Shown: in pieces, positions 1 through 7,737 of the stretch
How the letters are laid out: every line of letters begins with the position of its first letter
How positions within the stretch are numbered: position 1 is the stretch's first letter
NCBI GenBank assembly: GCA_021778935.1
Contig: JAJYBQ010000075.1
Location: 1-9,463, forward strand
Source of the DNA: Pseudomonadota bacterium
Lineage (GTDB): Bacteria; Pseudomonadota; Gammaproteobacteria; Burkholderiales; Burkholderiaceae
Direction of reading: 5' to 3'
DNA: 9,463 nucleotides
Position numbers and translations under genes: made by a program
Notes under the pieces: model-generated
Seen by the model: the letters and a program-made list of their open reading frames with translations, nothing else
Databases searched by the model: none
What the model was told of the DNA's origin: nothing

Positions 1-1
1 G

Positions 2-331
2 GCGCAAGGCGTGCGCGCAGCGGCCGCCGACGACACAATGGTGCTCGATCTGCATGCGACGACGACGCATCGTGCGTACCAGCGCATCGCGGTGACGGTC
101 GATCGCAAGACGGGGCGGCCGATCGCCGCGCGCTTCTATCTCGGCAGCGGGAAGCTGTTCAAACTTGCCCGCTACGGCCGGCCGACATCGCTGGACGGCA
201 GGCGTCTGATCGTGCAGACCTGGTTTGTCGACCCTGCAGACCCGGGAACGGCCACGCTGCTGCAAATCCGAAAGGTCGACCCGCGGCAGTGTCCGGCGGG
301 CCGCTTCACGGTAGATGGTTTTGCGGAGTGA
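2..331 (+). CDS. LolA-like outer membrane lipoprotein-sorting protein, C-terminal part (5' truncated by window edge)
   Basis: The frame is open at the left edge, so only the last 109 residues are present; a GTG at position 11 is internal and need not be the start. Visible are a stretch reading VTVDRKTGRPIAARFY, then SGKLFKLARYGRP, and a C-terminal strand ending in RFTVDGFAE. This alternating strand pattern, with a lysine-rich 'modify, then re-orient' segment, fits the LolA-like fold of proteins annotated as outer membrane lipoprotein-sorting protein. Members of that family usually sit beside RND/MMPL-type exporters and are thought to handle lipids or lipidated products in the periplasm. The stop codon overlaps the next ATG by one base, implying translational coupling with the beta-barrel gene. 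Family assignment is by recollection of motif style, without a profile search. The N-terminus and any signal peptide lie outside the window. Confidence 0.6.
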   Translation, partial: AQGVRAAAADDTMVLDLHATTTHRAYQRIAVTVDRKTGRPIAARFYLGSGKLFKLARYGRPTSLDGRRLIVQTWFVDPADPGTATLLQIRKVDPRQCPAGRFTVDGFAE

Positions 332-1602
332 TGAACCGAAGGCTGCCTGCCATCGCGGCGGCGTTGCTGTTGCCCGTCGTTTCGGCACCGGTCTGCGCGG
401 GCGATGCCTCGCTCTCCGAGACCTTGATCGGCAAGGGCAGTTACACGGAGATTCGTCGTGCGGTGGATCCGGGTGCGCTGACCGGCATTCCGACGACGGG
501 AGCCGCCGCAGCGGTGGTCGTGGACGGCTCCATCGATGGAACGTCGTTCCGGATCAAGAGCGATTATGGAATCGATCGTGGGGGGGCGGATGCGACGGCG
601 TTTTCGACCGTAACCCGGCGGACATCGCTGCTGATGCTGTCTGCCGCCGGCGACTTCCTGGGCGGCCACTGGACGATCGGCAAGTACACCGAGTCCTTTG
701 ATGACGGGTTCTACGCCCATGTGCTGGATTTTCTCACCGACAACATCGCATCCACCGATTTCTTCGACTACTCCTATCGGTCGAACGGCTTCCCTGCGGT
801 GCGCTATTCGGCGGGGGACGCCCGCCATACGCTGGAGGCGATCTACAGCGATGATCGGCTCGACAGAACGGGGTATGCCTTCAATGCCCTCAATCCCGGT
901 TTCAATCGCGGGATCAGGCAAGGCCTACTCGTCGGCCGTTTCGCCGGAGATTCCTGTCATGCCCTCGGTTTGCTGCAAAAGCCGAGCGACATGGCGCTCG
1001 GCGGCGGCGCAAGCGGAAACTGCCTGTTGGCATCGCAAGGTTCGGTGTATTCGGCCGTGTTCGTCCAGCGCGGAAGCCGGTTCCCCATGCTTTCTACCGC
1101 ACTGTACGGGCCGGATCCGACGGGGAGTTACCTCGTCGATCGCCGATCGTCGTCGGTGTTCTATCGGCGTGCGATGGTGGGGGTGCAATGGAACGTCTCC
1201 CCGGAGGTGGGGATGCGCATGGAGTTGCAGCACAACGATTCCGGTATGACCAAAGCGGAGCAGCGGAGCTGGGATGCAGCCTTGCAGGTCGATCGCGCGG
1301 TCGCCAACCCGGCGGTCGCTGCCGGCGCGCTTGCGCTCGATGCGCAGGCGCTGGAGCTGCCGTGGGCGAGCAATCTCTTTTGCCATATGGAATATGTCTT
1401 CCCCAGCGGCGGACAGGTTTCGGTAAACGTGCTGTCGGGTCTGGACGGCAGCACGTTGACGGAGGTCGAGCTCATCAAGACCGTGACCGAACACACGGAC
1501 TTTCGGTTGGCGATTACCCATACCGCCGGTCCGGTCGGGTCGGAGTTCGGTACCAGTCTTCTGGGGAATCGGGTGACGCTCGGGGCGCGGTACTTCTTCT
1601 GA
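331..1602 (+). CDS. Secreted outer-membrane beta-barrel (porin-like) protein of unknown function
   Basis: A 423-residue protein starting at the ATG that overlaps the upstream stop (TGATG). Upstream in-frame GTG codons exist (for example 289), but the ATG start gives a clean signal peptide: basic MNRR, a hydrophobic core at residues 5-19, and likely cleavage after VCA at residue 23. A GGAG sits only two bases from the ATG, so coupling to the upstream gene probably matters. The mature part alternates polar and hydrophobic residues as in beta strands, has many G, S, T and aromatic residues, and ends in GARYFF; a terminal phenylalanine is the usual BAM recognition signal of outer-membrane barrels. 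Cysteines at residues 209, 231 and 351 remain in the mature protein, unusual for a porin. I cannot name the family; pairing with a LolA-like protein suggests a role in envelope export or lipid transport. Confidence 0.65.
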   Translation: MNRRLPAIAAALLLPVVSAPVCAGDASLSETLIGKGSYTEIRRAVDPGALTGIPTTGAAAAVVVDGSIDGTSFRIKSDYGIDRGGADATAFSTVTRRTSLLMLSAAGDFLGGHWTIGKYTESFDDGFYAHVLDFLTDNIASTDFFDYSYRSNGFPAVRYSAGDARHTLEAIYSDDRLDRTGYAFNALNPGFNRGIRQGLLVGRFAGDSCHALGLLQKPSDMALGGGASGNCLLASQGSVYSAVFVQRGSRFPMLSTALYGPDPTGSYLVDRRSSSVFYRRAMVGVQWNVSPEVGMRMELQHNDSGMTKAEQRSWDAALQVDRAVANPAVAAGALALDAQALELPWASNLFCHMEYVFPSGGQVSVNVLSGLDGSTLTEVELIKTVTEHTDFRLAITHTAGPVGSEFGTSLLGNRVTLGARYFF

Positions 1603-1612
1603 CGGTGTGCTG

Positions 1613-2350
1613 ATGGCCGCGGTTGAACGGGGTGGCGATCCGGCGTTGCGGCCGAAGCCTGCGGCCTATGTCGTGGCAAACGTGGCGGCCCATCGCATGC
1701 GCGTGGTGCGGCTTTGGGCCGGCCTGCTCACGGGGGCCGAGATTGCGCGTGCCCGGGGGATTCTGCGCGCGCACCGCAAGCTGGATTATGTGTACGGGCG
1801 GATCGCCCTGCGGCTCCTCGCGGCGCGATGGTCCGGGGTGCCGTCGTCGAGCGTCGAGGCGTCCGCGGGGCCGGGTCCGGTAACGCTATGCATCGCCGGA
1901 ACGCCGGTATATTGCTCGCTGTCGCATCGGGGGACGCATTTCGCGGCCGTGTTCAGCGAACAGTCGTGCGTCGGCATCGACGTCGAGCGTGTGCGGGCCG
2001 GCGCCGCCGAGGCGGTGCGCGTGTTCCTGCGGCCCTGGCGCGGGAGCGCCCTCCGGTGGCGCGATGCCGCGGCGATCGCGCACTGGTGCGAGCTGGAGGC
2101 GATCGGCAAGGCTCTCGGGACCGGCCTGGACGCGTCGGCAATGCGGATCCGGTTCCGGGCGTCGGACCCGGGACGGTTTGGCGTACATTGGCGGGCGTTC
2201 TTCCTGGGTGACGATGCCTGCGGAGCGGTGAGCTGGATCGCCGGCGCGCAGGCGAAGGCGGTGTCCGCCCCGGATGTTGTATGTATCGACAGCGACCATT
2301 TTTTCGGGGCGTTCCCGCCGCCATCCCCGGGCCGGTCCGGGAGGATCATC
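1613..2350 (+). CDS. 4'-phosphopantetheinyl transferase (Sfp-like), frame open into pyrC
   Basis: The product would transfer the phosphopantetheine arm of CoA to a serine of an acyl, aryl or peptidyl carrier protein. Family marks are the SLSHR segment at about residues 103-107, the metal-binding motif GIDVE (G121, D123, E125) and the downstream helix WCELEAIGK (W158, E162, K166), equivalent to the W-x-x-K-E-A-x-x-K signature. The usual lysine before the catalytic glutamate is leucine 161 here. The 246 codons before pyrC fit the Sfp-type length. ATG 1613 is chosen, 10 bases after the barrel gene stop; GTG 1607 is an alternative, and no Shine-Dalgarno is evident, so coupling is likely. No stop codon separates this gene from pyrC. 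The end given is therefore the base before the pyrC ATG, and the true product may be a PPTase-PyrC fusion ending at 3403. The target carrier protein is not in the window. Confidence 0.8.
2339..2344 (+). promoter_or_regulatory. Strong ribosome-binding site for pyrC inside the PPTase frame
   Basis: GGGAGG lies six bases before ATG 2351. It is the best Shine-Dalgarno in the left half of the window. It supports independent translation of pyrC even though the upstream frame runs straight through. Its first three bases also form part of a small GC hairpin (2326-2341). Confidence 0.7.
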
Positions 2351-3403
2351 ATGGAACCGATCACGATTCGCCAGCCCGACGACTGGCACTTGCACCTGCG
2401 CGACGATGCCGTGATGGCGGCCGTGGTGCCCTGGACTGCACGCACGTTTGCACGGGCCATCGTCATGCCCAATCTGCGCAACCCGGTGACGACGGTGGAG
2501 CGGGCGCGTTCCTACCGGGCGCGCATCCTCGCGGCGTTGCCCGCGGAAATGCGATTCGAACCGCTCATGACGTTGTATCTGACCGGCGCGACGCCGGCAG
2601 CGGAGATCGGCCTGGCACGCGAAAGCGGGTTCGTCCACGGCGTCAAGCTCTACCCGGCGCGCGCGACGACCAATTCCCAGTTCGGCGTGCGGTCGATCGC
2701 TGATTGCACGGCGGTGTTCGAGGCCATGCAGCGCGCCGATCTGCCCCTGCTGGTTCACGGCGAGGTGGCGCGGCCCGATGCCGACGTGTTCGACCGCGAG
2801 CGGATCTTTCTCGATGAGGTGCTGATTCCCCTCCGGCGCGATTTTCCGGAACTGCGCGTGGTGCTCGAGCACATCACGACCCGGGAGGCCGTGGCGTATG
2901 TGCGCGAGGCGCCGGGGCGCATCGGGGCGACGATCACCGCACACCATCTGGTATACAACCGCAACGCGATGTTCGTGGGGGCGGACGGTTCCGCGGGCAT
3001 GCGTCCGCACTACTACTGCCTGCCGGTGCTCAAGCGCGAGGATCATCGCCGGGCGCTGGTCGAGGCGGCGGTGAGCGGCAATCCGCGCTTTTTCCTGGGG
3101 ACGGACAGCGCACCGCATCCGAGACAGGACAAGGAGTCGGCTTGCGGGTGCGCCGGTTGCTTCACCGCGCCGTTCGCGCTGCCGCTCTATGCCACGGTGT
3201 TCGAGCAGGCGGGCGCCCTGGATCGGCTGGAGCCGTTTGCCTCCGAATTCGGCGCGGATTTCTACGGACTGCCGCGCAACCAGGGAACGGTAGGCCTGGT
3301 GCGCGGCATTCCCGAGGAACCGCCTGCGGTCATCGCGGGGAATCCGGAGTTCACGGCGCTGGGACGTGAAGCGTGCCGCTGGCGAATGGCCGCGGCGGCG
3401 TGA
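2351..3403 (+). CDS. pyrC: Dihydroorotase, E. coli PyrC-type
   Basis: Zinc amidohydrolase that closes N-carbamoyl-L-aspartate to dihydroorotate in de novo pyrimidine synthesis, in the cytoplasm. The 350-residue length matches the PyrC class (E. coli about 348). All metal and catalytic positions are visible: the HLH pair H13/H15 in PDDWHLHLRDD, the bridging, normally carboxylated lysine K99 in GVKLYPA, H136 in LVHGEV, H174 in LEHITT and D252 in LGTDSAPHP. The C-terminal KESACGCAGCF segment is also typical. A few extra residues occur in the loop before MRPHYYCLP. The start is set by the GGGAGG six bases upstream and by agreement with the E. coli N-terminus. The open frame continues upstream through the PPTase, so a longer fused product is possible. 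Adjacency to an export-type operon is unusual for this housekeeping gene; no other pyrimidine gene is present. Confidence 0.95.
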   Translation: MEPITIRQPDDWHLHLRDDAVMAAVVPWTARTFARAIVMPNLRNPVTTVERARSYRARILAALPAEMRFEPLMTLYLTGATPAAEIGLARESGFVHGVKLYPARATTNSQFGVRSIADCTAVFEAMQRADLPLLVHGEVARPDADVFDRERIFLDEVLIPLRRDFPELRVVLEHITTREAVAYVREAPGRIGATITAHHLVYNRNAMFVGADGSAGMRPHYYCLPVLKREDHRRALVEAAVSGNPRFFLGTDSAPHPRQDKESACGCAGCFTAPFALPLYATVFEQAGALDRLEPFASEFGADFYGLPRNQGTVGLVRGIPEEPPAVIAGNPEFTALGREACRWRMAAAA

Positions 3404-3490
3404 GCGGCGGAGCCGTCGCCGTCGACCCTTTCACGAAACGCCCCAAATTTGATCGCCGGATGGCAATTCCGCGCGATGGCGTCGCACTGG

Positions 3491-4642
3491 TCAGTTCGAG
3501 CCGATGATGCGGTCGGCCGCCGCTTCGGCCGCGGACATTTCCGTTTGATAGATGGGGGTGGCGTAGCTGTCGCTGGCGGTGGTCACATCGGAATGCAGTG
3601 CGGAACCATGCGCCGGTGCGCCGCCGGCCGCGGTGTCGATGGCGACATGCACGGACATGCCGGGGCGCAGCGGATGCTTGGCGAGGTCCCTGGGGTCAAG
3701 GCTGATACGCACCGGGACGCGCTCGACGATGTGGATGTAGTTGCCGGTTGCGTTGTCGGGAGGAAACAGGCTGAAGGTGCTGCCGCCCGCCGGCTCGATT
3801 CCCAGCACTTTGCCGTGGTAGGTCGCCGCCGCCCCATCGCGATGACTGGTGATCCGTACCGGCTGCCCCGGCCGAATGCCTGCCATCACGGTTTCCTTGA
3901 TGTTCGCGGTTACCCAGAGATCTCCCAGTGAGACGACGTTCATCAGCAGTTGACCCGCAGTTACGCGCTGGCCCGCTTCGGCTCGCCGGTTGGCGATGAA
4001 CCCGTCCACCGGCGCCACCACGCGGCTGCGGTGGAGTTCGATGTAGCGCTCGATGAAGTCGGCGCGTTTCCGCAGCACCAGCGGGTTGTTCCGTGTGTCG
4101 GTATTGGCTACCAGCGCTTGCGCCTTGGCGTAGTTTCCTCGGGCCGCAGCGATCCGCCGGTCGAGGATCGCCAGGTCGGCGCGGGTGTCGGCGACTTTCT
4201 GGTGGGACATTGCACCTCCGGCTTCGGCCAGCGCATAGCGCCGAAGATCGTCGGCGATTTTCTTGCGTTGCACGCGTAATGCGGCGAGTTGGTGGTCGGC
4301 TTGCGCGGTTTGCGCGATTTCGCTGCGGATCCGGCGCACGGCTTCTGCCAAGGCCGCTGCGCTGTCGTCCATGCGCGCGCGCAGCAGGTTTGGATCCTGT
4401 TCCGCCAGCAGCTGGCCCGCCCGCACCATCATGCTGTTGTCGGCCTCGACTTTCCACACGACGCCGGGGACCAGGGCCTGCACGGGAATGATGTTGCCCG
4501 ACACATAGGCATCGTCGCTGCGGATCGTGGTGCTCAGGAACAGATCCCAATAGGCATAGCCCATCAGCACCGCCGGGACGGCCAGCACGGCGACGGTTCG
4601 CAGGCGCCGATAGCGGGTTTTGATCTTCGGGGTGGTGTTCAT
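3491..4642 (-). CDS. emrA: EmrA/HlyD-family periplasmic adaptor of an MFS efflux pump
   Basis: Membrane-fusion protein linking the inner-membrane pump to the outer-membrane channel. The 383 residues begin with a basic cytoplasmic tail and one membrane anchor (about residues 15-36). The first lipoyl-like half domain follows (about 43-85, with DDAYVSGN), then a helical hairpin/coiled coil (about 86-200), the second lipoyl half (VVAPVDGFI, about 208-240) and a beta-barrel domain. STFSLFPPDNATGNYIHIV at about 288-306 is the hallmark segment of the EmrA branch. It is the last gene of the efflux operon; its ATG overlaps the stop of the channel gene by four bases (ATGA), implying coupled translation. 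It ends 87 bases from the convergent pyrC, with no clear terminator between them. The family call is firm; the substrate is unknown. Confidence 0.92.
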   Translation of the reverse strand: MNTTPKIKTRYRRLRTVAVLAVPAVLMGYAYWDLFLSTTIRSDDAYVSGNIIPVQALVPGVVWKVEADNSMMVRAGQLLAEQDPNLLRARMDDSAAALAEAVRRIRSEIAQTAQADHQLAALRVQRKKIADDLRRYALAEAGGAMSHQKVADTRADLAILDRRIAAARGNYAKAQALVANTDTRNNPLVLRKRADFIERYIELHRSRVVAPVDGFIANRRAEAGQRVTAGQLLMNVVSLGDLWVTANIKETVMAGIRPGQPVRITSHRDGAAATYHGKVLGIEPAGGSTFSLFPPDNATGNYIHIVERVPVRISLDPRDLAKHPLRPGMSVHVAIDTAAGGAPAHGSALHSDVTTASDSYATPIYQTEMSAAEAAADRIIGSN

Positions 4643-6060
4643 CGTCGGTCTGAGAGGGGTTGTGCTAGGGGCTGGGCGCCGCCGCCCAGATCGGTTGCGG
4701 TATCGGTGATGGCGGTGAGCCAGCGCAGCGTTCCGCTCTGAAGCGCCATGTCGGCGCCATGCTGGCGAATTTGCGCGCGCACGCGCACGAGGCGCGGGAG
4801 CACGCCACTGCGGTACGCGGCGTCGGCAATTGCGGCCAGACGGTCGGCTTCTTCGCGCGCATCGGCGTCGTCGGCGAAGTTTTGCTTGCTGTTGTCGATT
4901 TCGGCGAGGTCGGTTGCTACCTGTGCCGCCGCGTCGAGGACGGTCTTGTCGTAGGCGTAGATCGTGGCGTCATAGGCGGCGGCGCGCGCATGCAGATTGG
5001 CATCGAGCGCTCCGCCCTCGAACAGCGGCAGGCGGATTGCCGGAGCAACGGCAAACCCTTCGCTGTTGGAGTAGAACATCTTGGCGAGTCCGAGACTGGT
5101 CAGTCCGGCGAACGCGCTCAGGCGAATGTCCGGGTAATAGGCGATCTTCGCCAGTTTCTTGCGGTGGCGAGCGGCTTGCGCCTGCCATAGCGCGATCTGG
5201 ATGTCGGGGCGGGCAGCAAGGGCGTCGAGATCGATGGTCGCGGGAAAAGGAAAGGCGTTCGGCGTTGGCAGGTCGGTGCGTGTGCCAGGCAGGGTGTCCG
5301 AGGAAGCTTTGCCCAGCAGTGCCAGCAGCGCGTAGCGTAGTGCGGCGCGGCGCTGGGCCAGTTCGGTGAGCCGGGCGCGCGCGTGGTCCCAGGCGGCGCG
5401 CTGCGTCACTTCCGCCGAAGGTGGCCGGACGCCGGCGCGCACGGCGGTACCCTGGATGCGTCGGGCATCGTCGGTGAGTTCGACCAGGGCCTCCTGGTCC
5501 GCCACCAGGTGGTCCGCCGTTTGCCACGCGAAGTACGTCTTGATCACCGCGGCGGTCAGCAGGAGTTCGGTCTGTGCTTTCCTGGCCTGAACGATCCGCG
5601 CATCGGCCTCGGCGACCGCCACCCGTTCGCGGTCCTCCCCCCAGAGGTCGAGGTGGTAATTCACCTGCAGTGGATCGATCACGCCCAGGGAGTAGGTCTT
5701 GCCGTTGTAGATGTACAGGTTGCCGTTGTACGAGTTGTGGCCGTGGATCACCGTGGCGCTTGCCTGGGCATGCGGGTAGAGCAGCGCGTCGACGCGGGAG
5801 ACGTCGGCGTTGGCGGCCATCACCCGGGCGCGGGCTTCGGCCAATCCCGGACTGTCGGCCAGTGCGGCCGCCACCAGCCGGTCGAGTTGCGGGTCGGCGA
5901 ATTGCCGCCACCAATCGGGCGCGACGGGGTGCCCGCTTCCACCCGTGGTGGCGACGTGCAGGGATGGGATGGGCTTCGGCGGCTTGGGCAGGGGGGCCAC
6001 GCAGCTGGCCGACAGCGCACCGGCTGCCAGGAGGCCGCAGGCGATGCGGAGGTGTTTCAC
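4639..6060 (-). CDS. NodT/OprM-type outer-membrane efflux channel lipoprotein
   Basis: Trimeric TolC-like exit duct of the pump. The 473-residue protein starts with a GTG that overlaps the upstream MFS stop (GTGA). The N-terminus is a lipoprotein signal: MKHLR, a hydrophobic core, then SAS before Cys20, the probable lipidated residue (position -3 is Ser rather than the usual Leu, so the lipobox is imperfect). A proline-rich linker (about 22-32) follows. WWRQFADPQLDRLV at about 50-63 and PGLAEARARV at about 71-80 are standard NodT-family openings, and a second helical repeat with SLGLAKMF-type sequence occurs in the later half. The gene sits between pump and adaptor, so the operon encodes a self-sufficient three-part exporter. 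No sign of truncation. Confidence 0.9.
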   Translation of the reverse strand: MKHLRIACGLLAAGALSASCVAPLPKPPKPIPSLHVATTGGSGHPVAPDWWRQFADPQLDRLVAAALADSPGLAEARARVMAANADVSRVDALLYPHAQASATVIHGHNSYNGNLYIYNGKTYSLGVIDPLQVNYHLDLWGEDRERVAVAEADARIVQARKAQTELLLTAAVIKTYFAWQTADHLVADQEALVELTDDARRIQGTAVRAGVRPPSAEVTQRAAWDHARARLTELAQRRAALRYALLALLGKASSDTLPGTRTDLPTPNAFPFPATIDLDALAARPDIQIALWQAQAARHRKKLAKIAYYPDIRLSAFAGLTSLGLAKMFYSNSEGFAVAPAIRLPLFEGGALDANLHARAAAYDATIYAYDKTVLDAAAQVATDLAEIDNSKQNFADDADAREEADRLAAIADAAYRSGVLPRLVRVRAQIRQHGADMALQSGTLRWLTAITDTATDLGGGAQPLAQPLSDRR

Positions 6061-7649
6061 AGGTCCTCTCCCAAGGATTCGACGACCCGTTCCAGGTCAT
6101 CCACCCGATGCGAGATGTGGCGGGCGCTGGCCAGCCAGATGAGCGCGGCGAATGCCGCAAAGCAGCCGGCCAGGGTGTGGAACATGGCGTTGAACGTGAG
6201 CCAGCCGGCCTGCTCCGTGACACGCGTCCCCAGTTCGTGGAACCCGGCGGTGCCGGCCGCGATCGACTCCGGGTAGCGGCCGGCGATCCAACGGTGGACG
6301 TTGCCGACGTCCGGTGCGGTCAGATGGTTGCGTGCCGAGTCGGCGTAGCGATCCCAGAAGACGTCGGACATGGCGATGATCCAGGCGGCGGTGATCGTGC
6401 GCGCAGTGTTGATCACGTCGACCGCGTGCGTTTGCTCCGGCGGCGGAACGTTGGTGAGAATGATCGCGTTCATCGCAGTGATGAACATCCCGAGCGCTGC
6501 GCCCTCGAGCAGTTGTGGCCACAACAGGGTTTCCCAGGTCGTGGGGCGGGTGATCTCGCCCATCCACCAGAAGCTCGCAGCAAATCCCGCCGCTCCGGCG
6601 CAGGCCAGCAGCCGGGGATCGTAGCCGTGATGGATCCACCGGTGAGCCCGTAGGCTCATCGGTTTGGAAAGGACGAAGATCGGCAGGAACAGCAGCCCGG
6701 CATGCCAGGCGGTATAGCCTTCGATGCTCTGGATGCGCAGCACGTACTGCACCAGGGATCCCTGGATGCCGGTGAACGCGATGCAGAGCATCGCGAGTCC
6801 GAATGCGTAATTGCGGCAACGAAAGAGGGAGAAGCGGATCAGCGGGGTTTTGCTTTCCGCATTGGCGATCCAGAAGGTCCATGCGAGGAGCAGGAACGCG
6901 AGCATGATCCACCAGGACGGCAGCGTATGGGTGGTCATGTCGCTCAGGATGGCGACGTTGTAGAGTTCCTGGATCGCCAGTACCGCCGCAGAAAATAGTG
7001 TGAACAGCCCGAAAAACGGTGCGAGCGGTGCGTCCGGATCGCGCGCCGAGTTTCCGGTCAGCGCCCAGATGACGCCCGCGACCCCTAGCATCGCCGCAGA
7101 AAATGCCACGAACATCCAGCGCCAATCGCCCAGCACATAGCCGAAGTAGCCACCCAAGGCGGGTCCGACGGAAAAGGGCATGAAGGTCGCCAGCGTCCAG
7201 AGCGAGGTGGCGGTGCGGTGGTGATGCGCTTTGTATTGTTCGAGCAGGAGCGTGAGCGACGGGGCGATGCTCACGCCGGCGGCAAACCCCTGCACGGTGC
7301 GCGCTGCCGTGAACAGAGGGTAGACCGACAGGGATGCGATGACCGCCAGCCCGGCTACCGCAAACAGCATGTAGGCCCCCAGCGCGGTGTGTCGGGCGCC
7401 GTAGCGGCGCATGAGCGGCCGCGCGATCAGGAACGCCGCCGCCATCGCGGCCACGTAGTCGCTCTGTCCCCACACCGCGTACGGTATGCCTCGGCCCAGG
7501 CTCGCCGCGACGTTCGGCAGGATGGGCAGGAAGGCGCCGGCGCCCAGCACCACGACGATGTGCCCGATGCCGAAGGCCACGTTCAGGAGGACGAATTGCG
7601 AGGCCGGTAGCTTTTTGGAGTAACGGTGCCAGTTGATCAAGCGAATCAC
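6057..7649 (-). CDS. emrB: MFS drug efflux pump, DHA2 (EmrB/QacA) family
   Basis: Proton-driven inner-membrane transporter, 530 residues, with enough hydrophobic segments for the 14-helix DHA2 topology. The antiporter motif C region reads VGPALGGYFGYVLGDWRWMF at about residues 161-180, the clearest family mark. The motif A loop (RPLMRRYGARHTAL, about 77-90) lacks the usual aspartate. A long soluble loop at about 431-480 precedes the last helix, as in EmrB relatives. The start is a GTG at 7649; no ATG is available nearby and no strong ribosome-binding site is visible. It is the first gene of the operon and is divergent from cbbM, with a candidate extended -10 box about 28 bases upstream. The stop overlaps the channel gene start by four bases. 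The symbol follows family similarity; the substrate cannot be told from sequence. Confidence 0.88.
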   Translation of the reverse strand: MIRLINWHRYSKKLPASQFVLLNVAFGIGHIVVVLGAGAFLPILPNVAASLGRGIPYAVWGQSDYVAAMAAAFLIARPLMRRYGARHTALGAYMLFAVAGLAVIASLSVYPLFTAARTVQGFAAGVSIAPSLTLLLEQYKAHHHRTATSLWTLATFMPFSVGPALGGYFGYVLGDWRWMFVAFSAAMLGVAGVIWALTGNSARDPDAPLAPFFGLFTLFSAAVLAIQELYNVAILSDMTTHTLPSWWIMLAFLLLAWTFWIANAESKTPLIRFSLFRCRNYAFGLAMLCIAFTGIQGSLVQYVLRIQSIEGYTAWHAGLLFLPIFVLSKPMSLRAHRWIHHGYDPRLLACAGAAGFAASFWWMGEITRPTTWETLLWPQLLEGAALGMFITAMNAIILTNVPPPEQTHAVDVINTARTITAAWIIAMSDVFWDRYADSARNHLTAPDVGNVHRWIAGRYPESIAAGTAGFHELGTRVTEQAGWLTFNAMFHTLAGCFAAFAALIWLASARHISHRVDDLERVVESLGEDL

Positions 7650-7676
7650 ACGCTTCTGCAGACGCGGAGCCGGCGG

Positions 7677-7685
7677 AATATATCA
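7677..7685 (-). promoter_or_regulatory. Candidate extended -10 promoter for the efflux operon
   Basis: Read on the minus strand, TGATATATT combines a TGn extension with TATATT, close to the sigma-70 -10 consensus. It ends about 27 bases before the GTG start of the MFS gene. No good -35 lies at the normal distance, which fits an extended -10 promoter. Assigned by eye only. Confidence 0.35.
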
Positions 7686-7737
7686 TGGCGTGATGGTGTT
7701 GGGCGAGATCCGGCGCATCGTGGGGCGGGATGTCATG

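Noticed and set aside
289..330. Earlier GTG start for the beta-barrel gene, adding 14 residues
   Set aside because: It would place polar and aromatic residues before the signal peptide and overlap the upstream gene by 43 bases; the ATG at 331 overlaps the stop neatly and begins a clean signal peptide.
1886..3118. 410-codon open frame antisense to the PPTase and pyrC
   Set aside because: The opposite strand carries all PyrC catalytic residues; the antisense product is low-complexity Arg/His/Pro-rich and has no family features.
3452..3477. Imperfect inverted repeat between convergent pyrC and emrA (ATCGCCGG versus CCGCGCGAT)
   Set aside because: The stem needs a bulged base, the loop is nine bases, and no T-tract follows on either strand, so I do not call a terminator.
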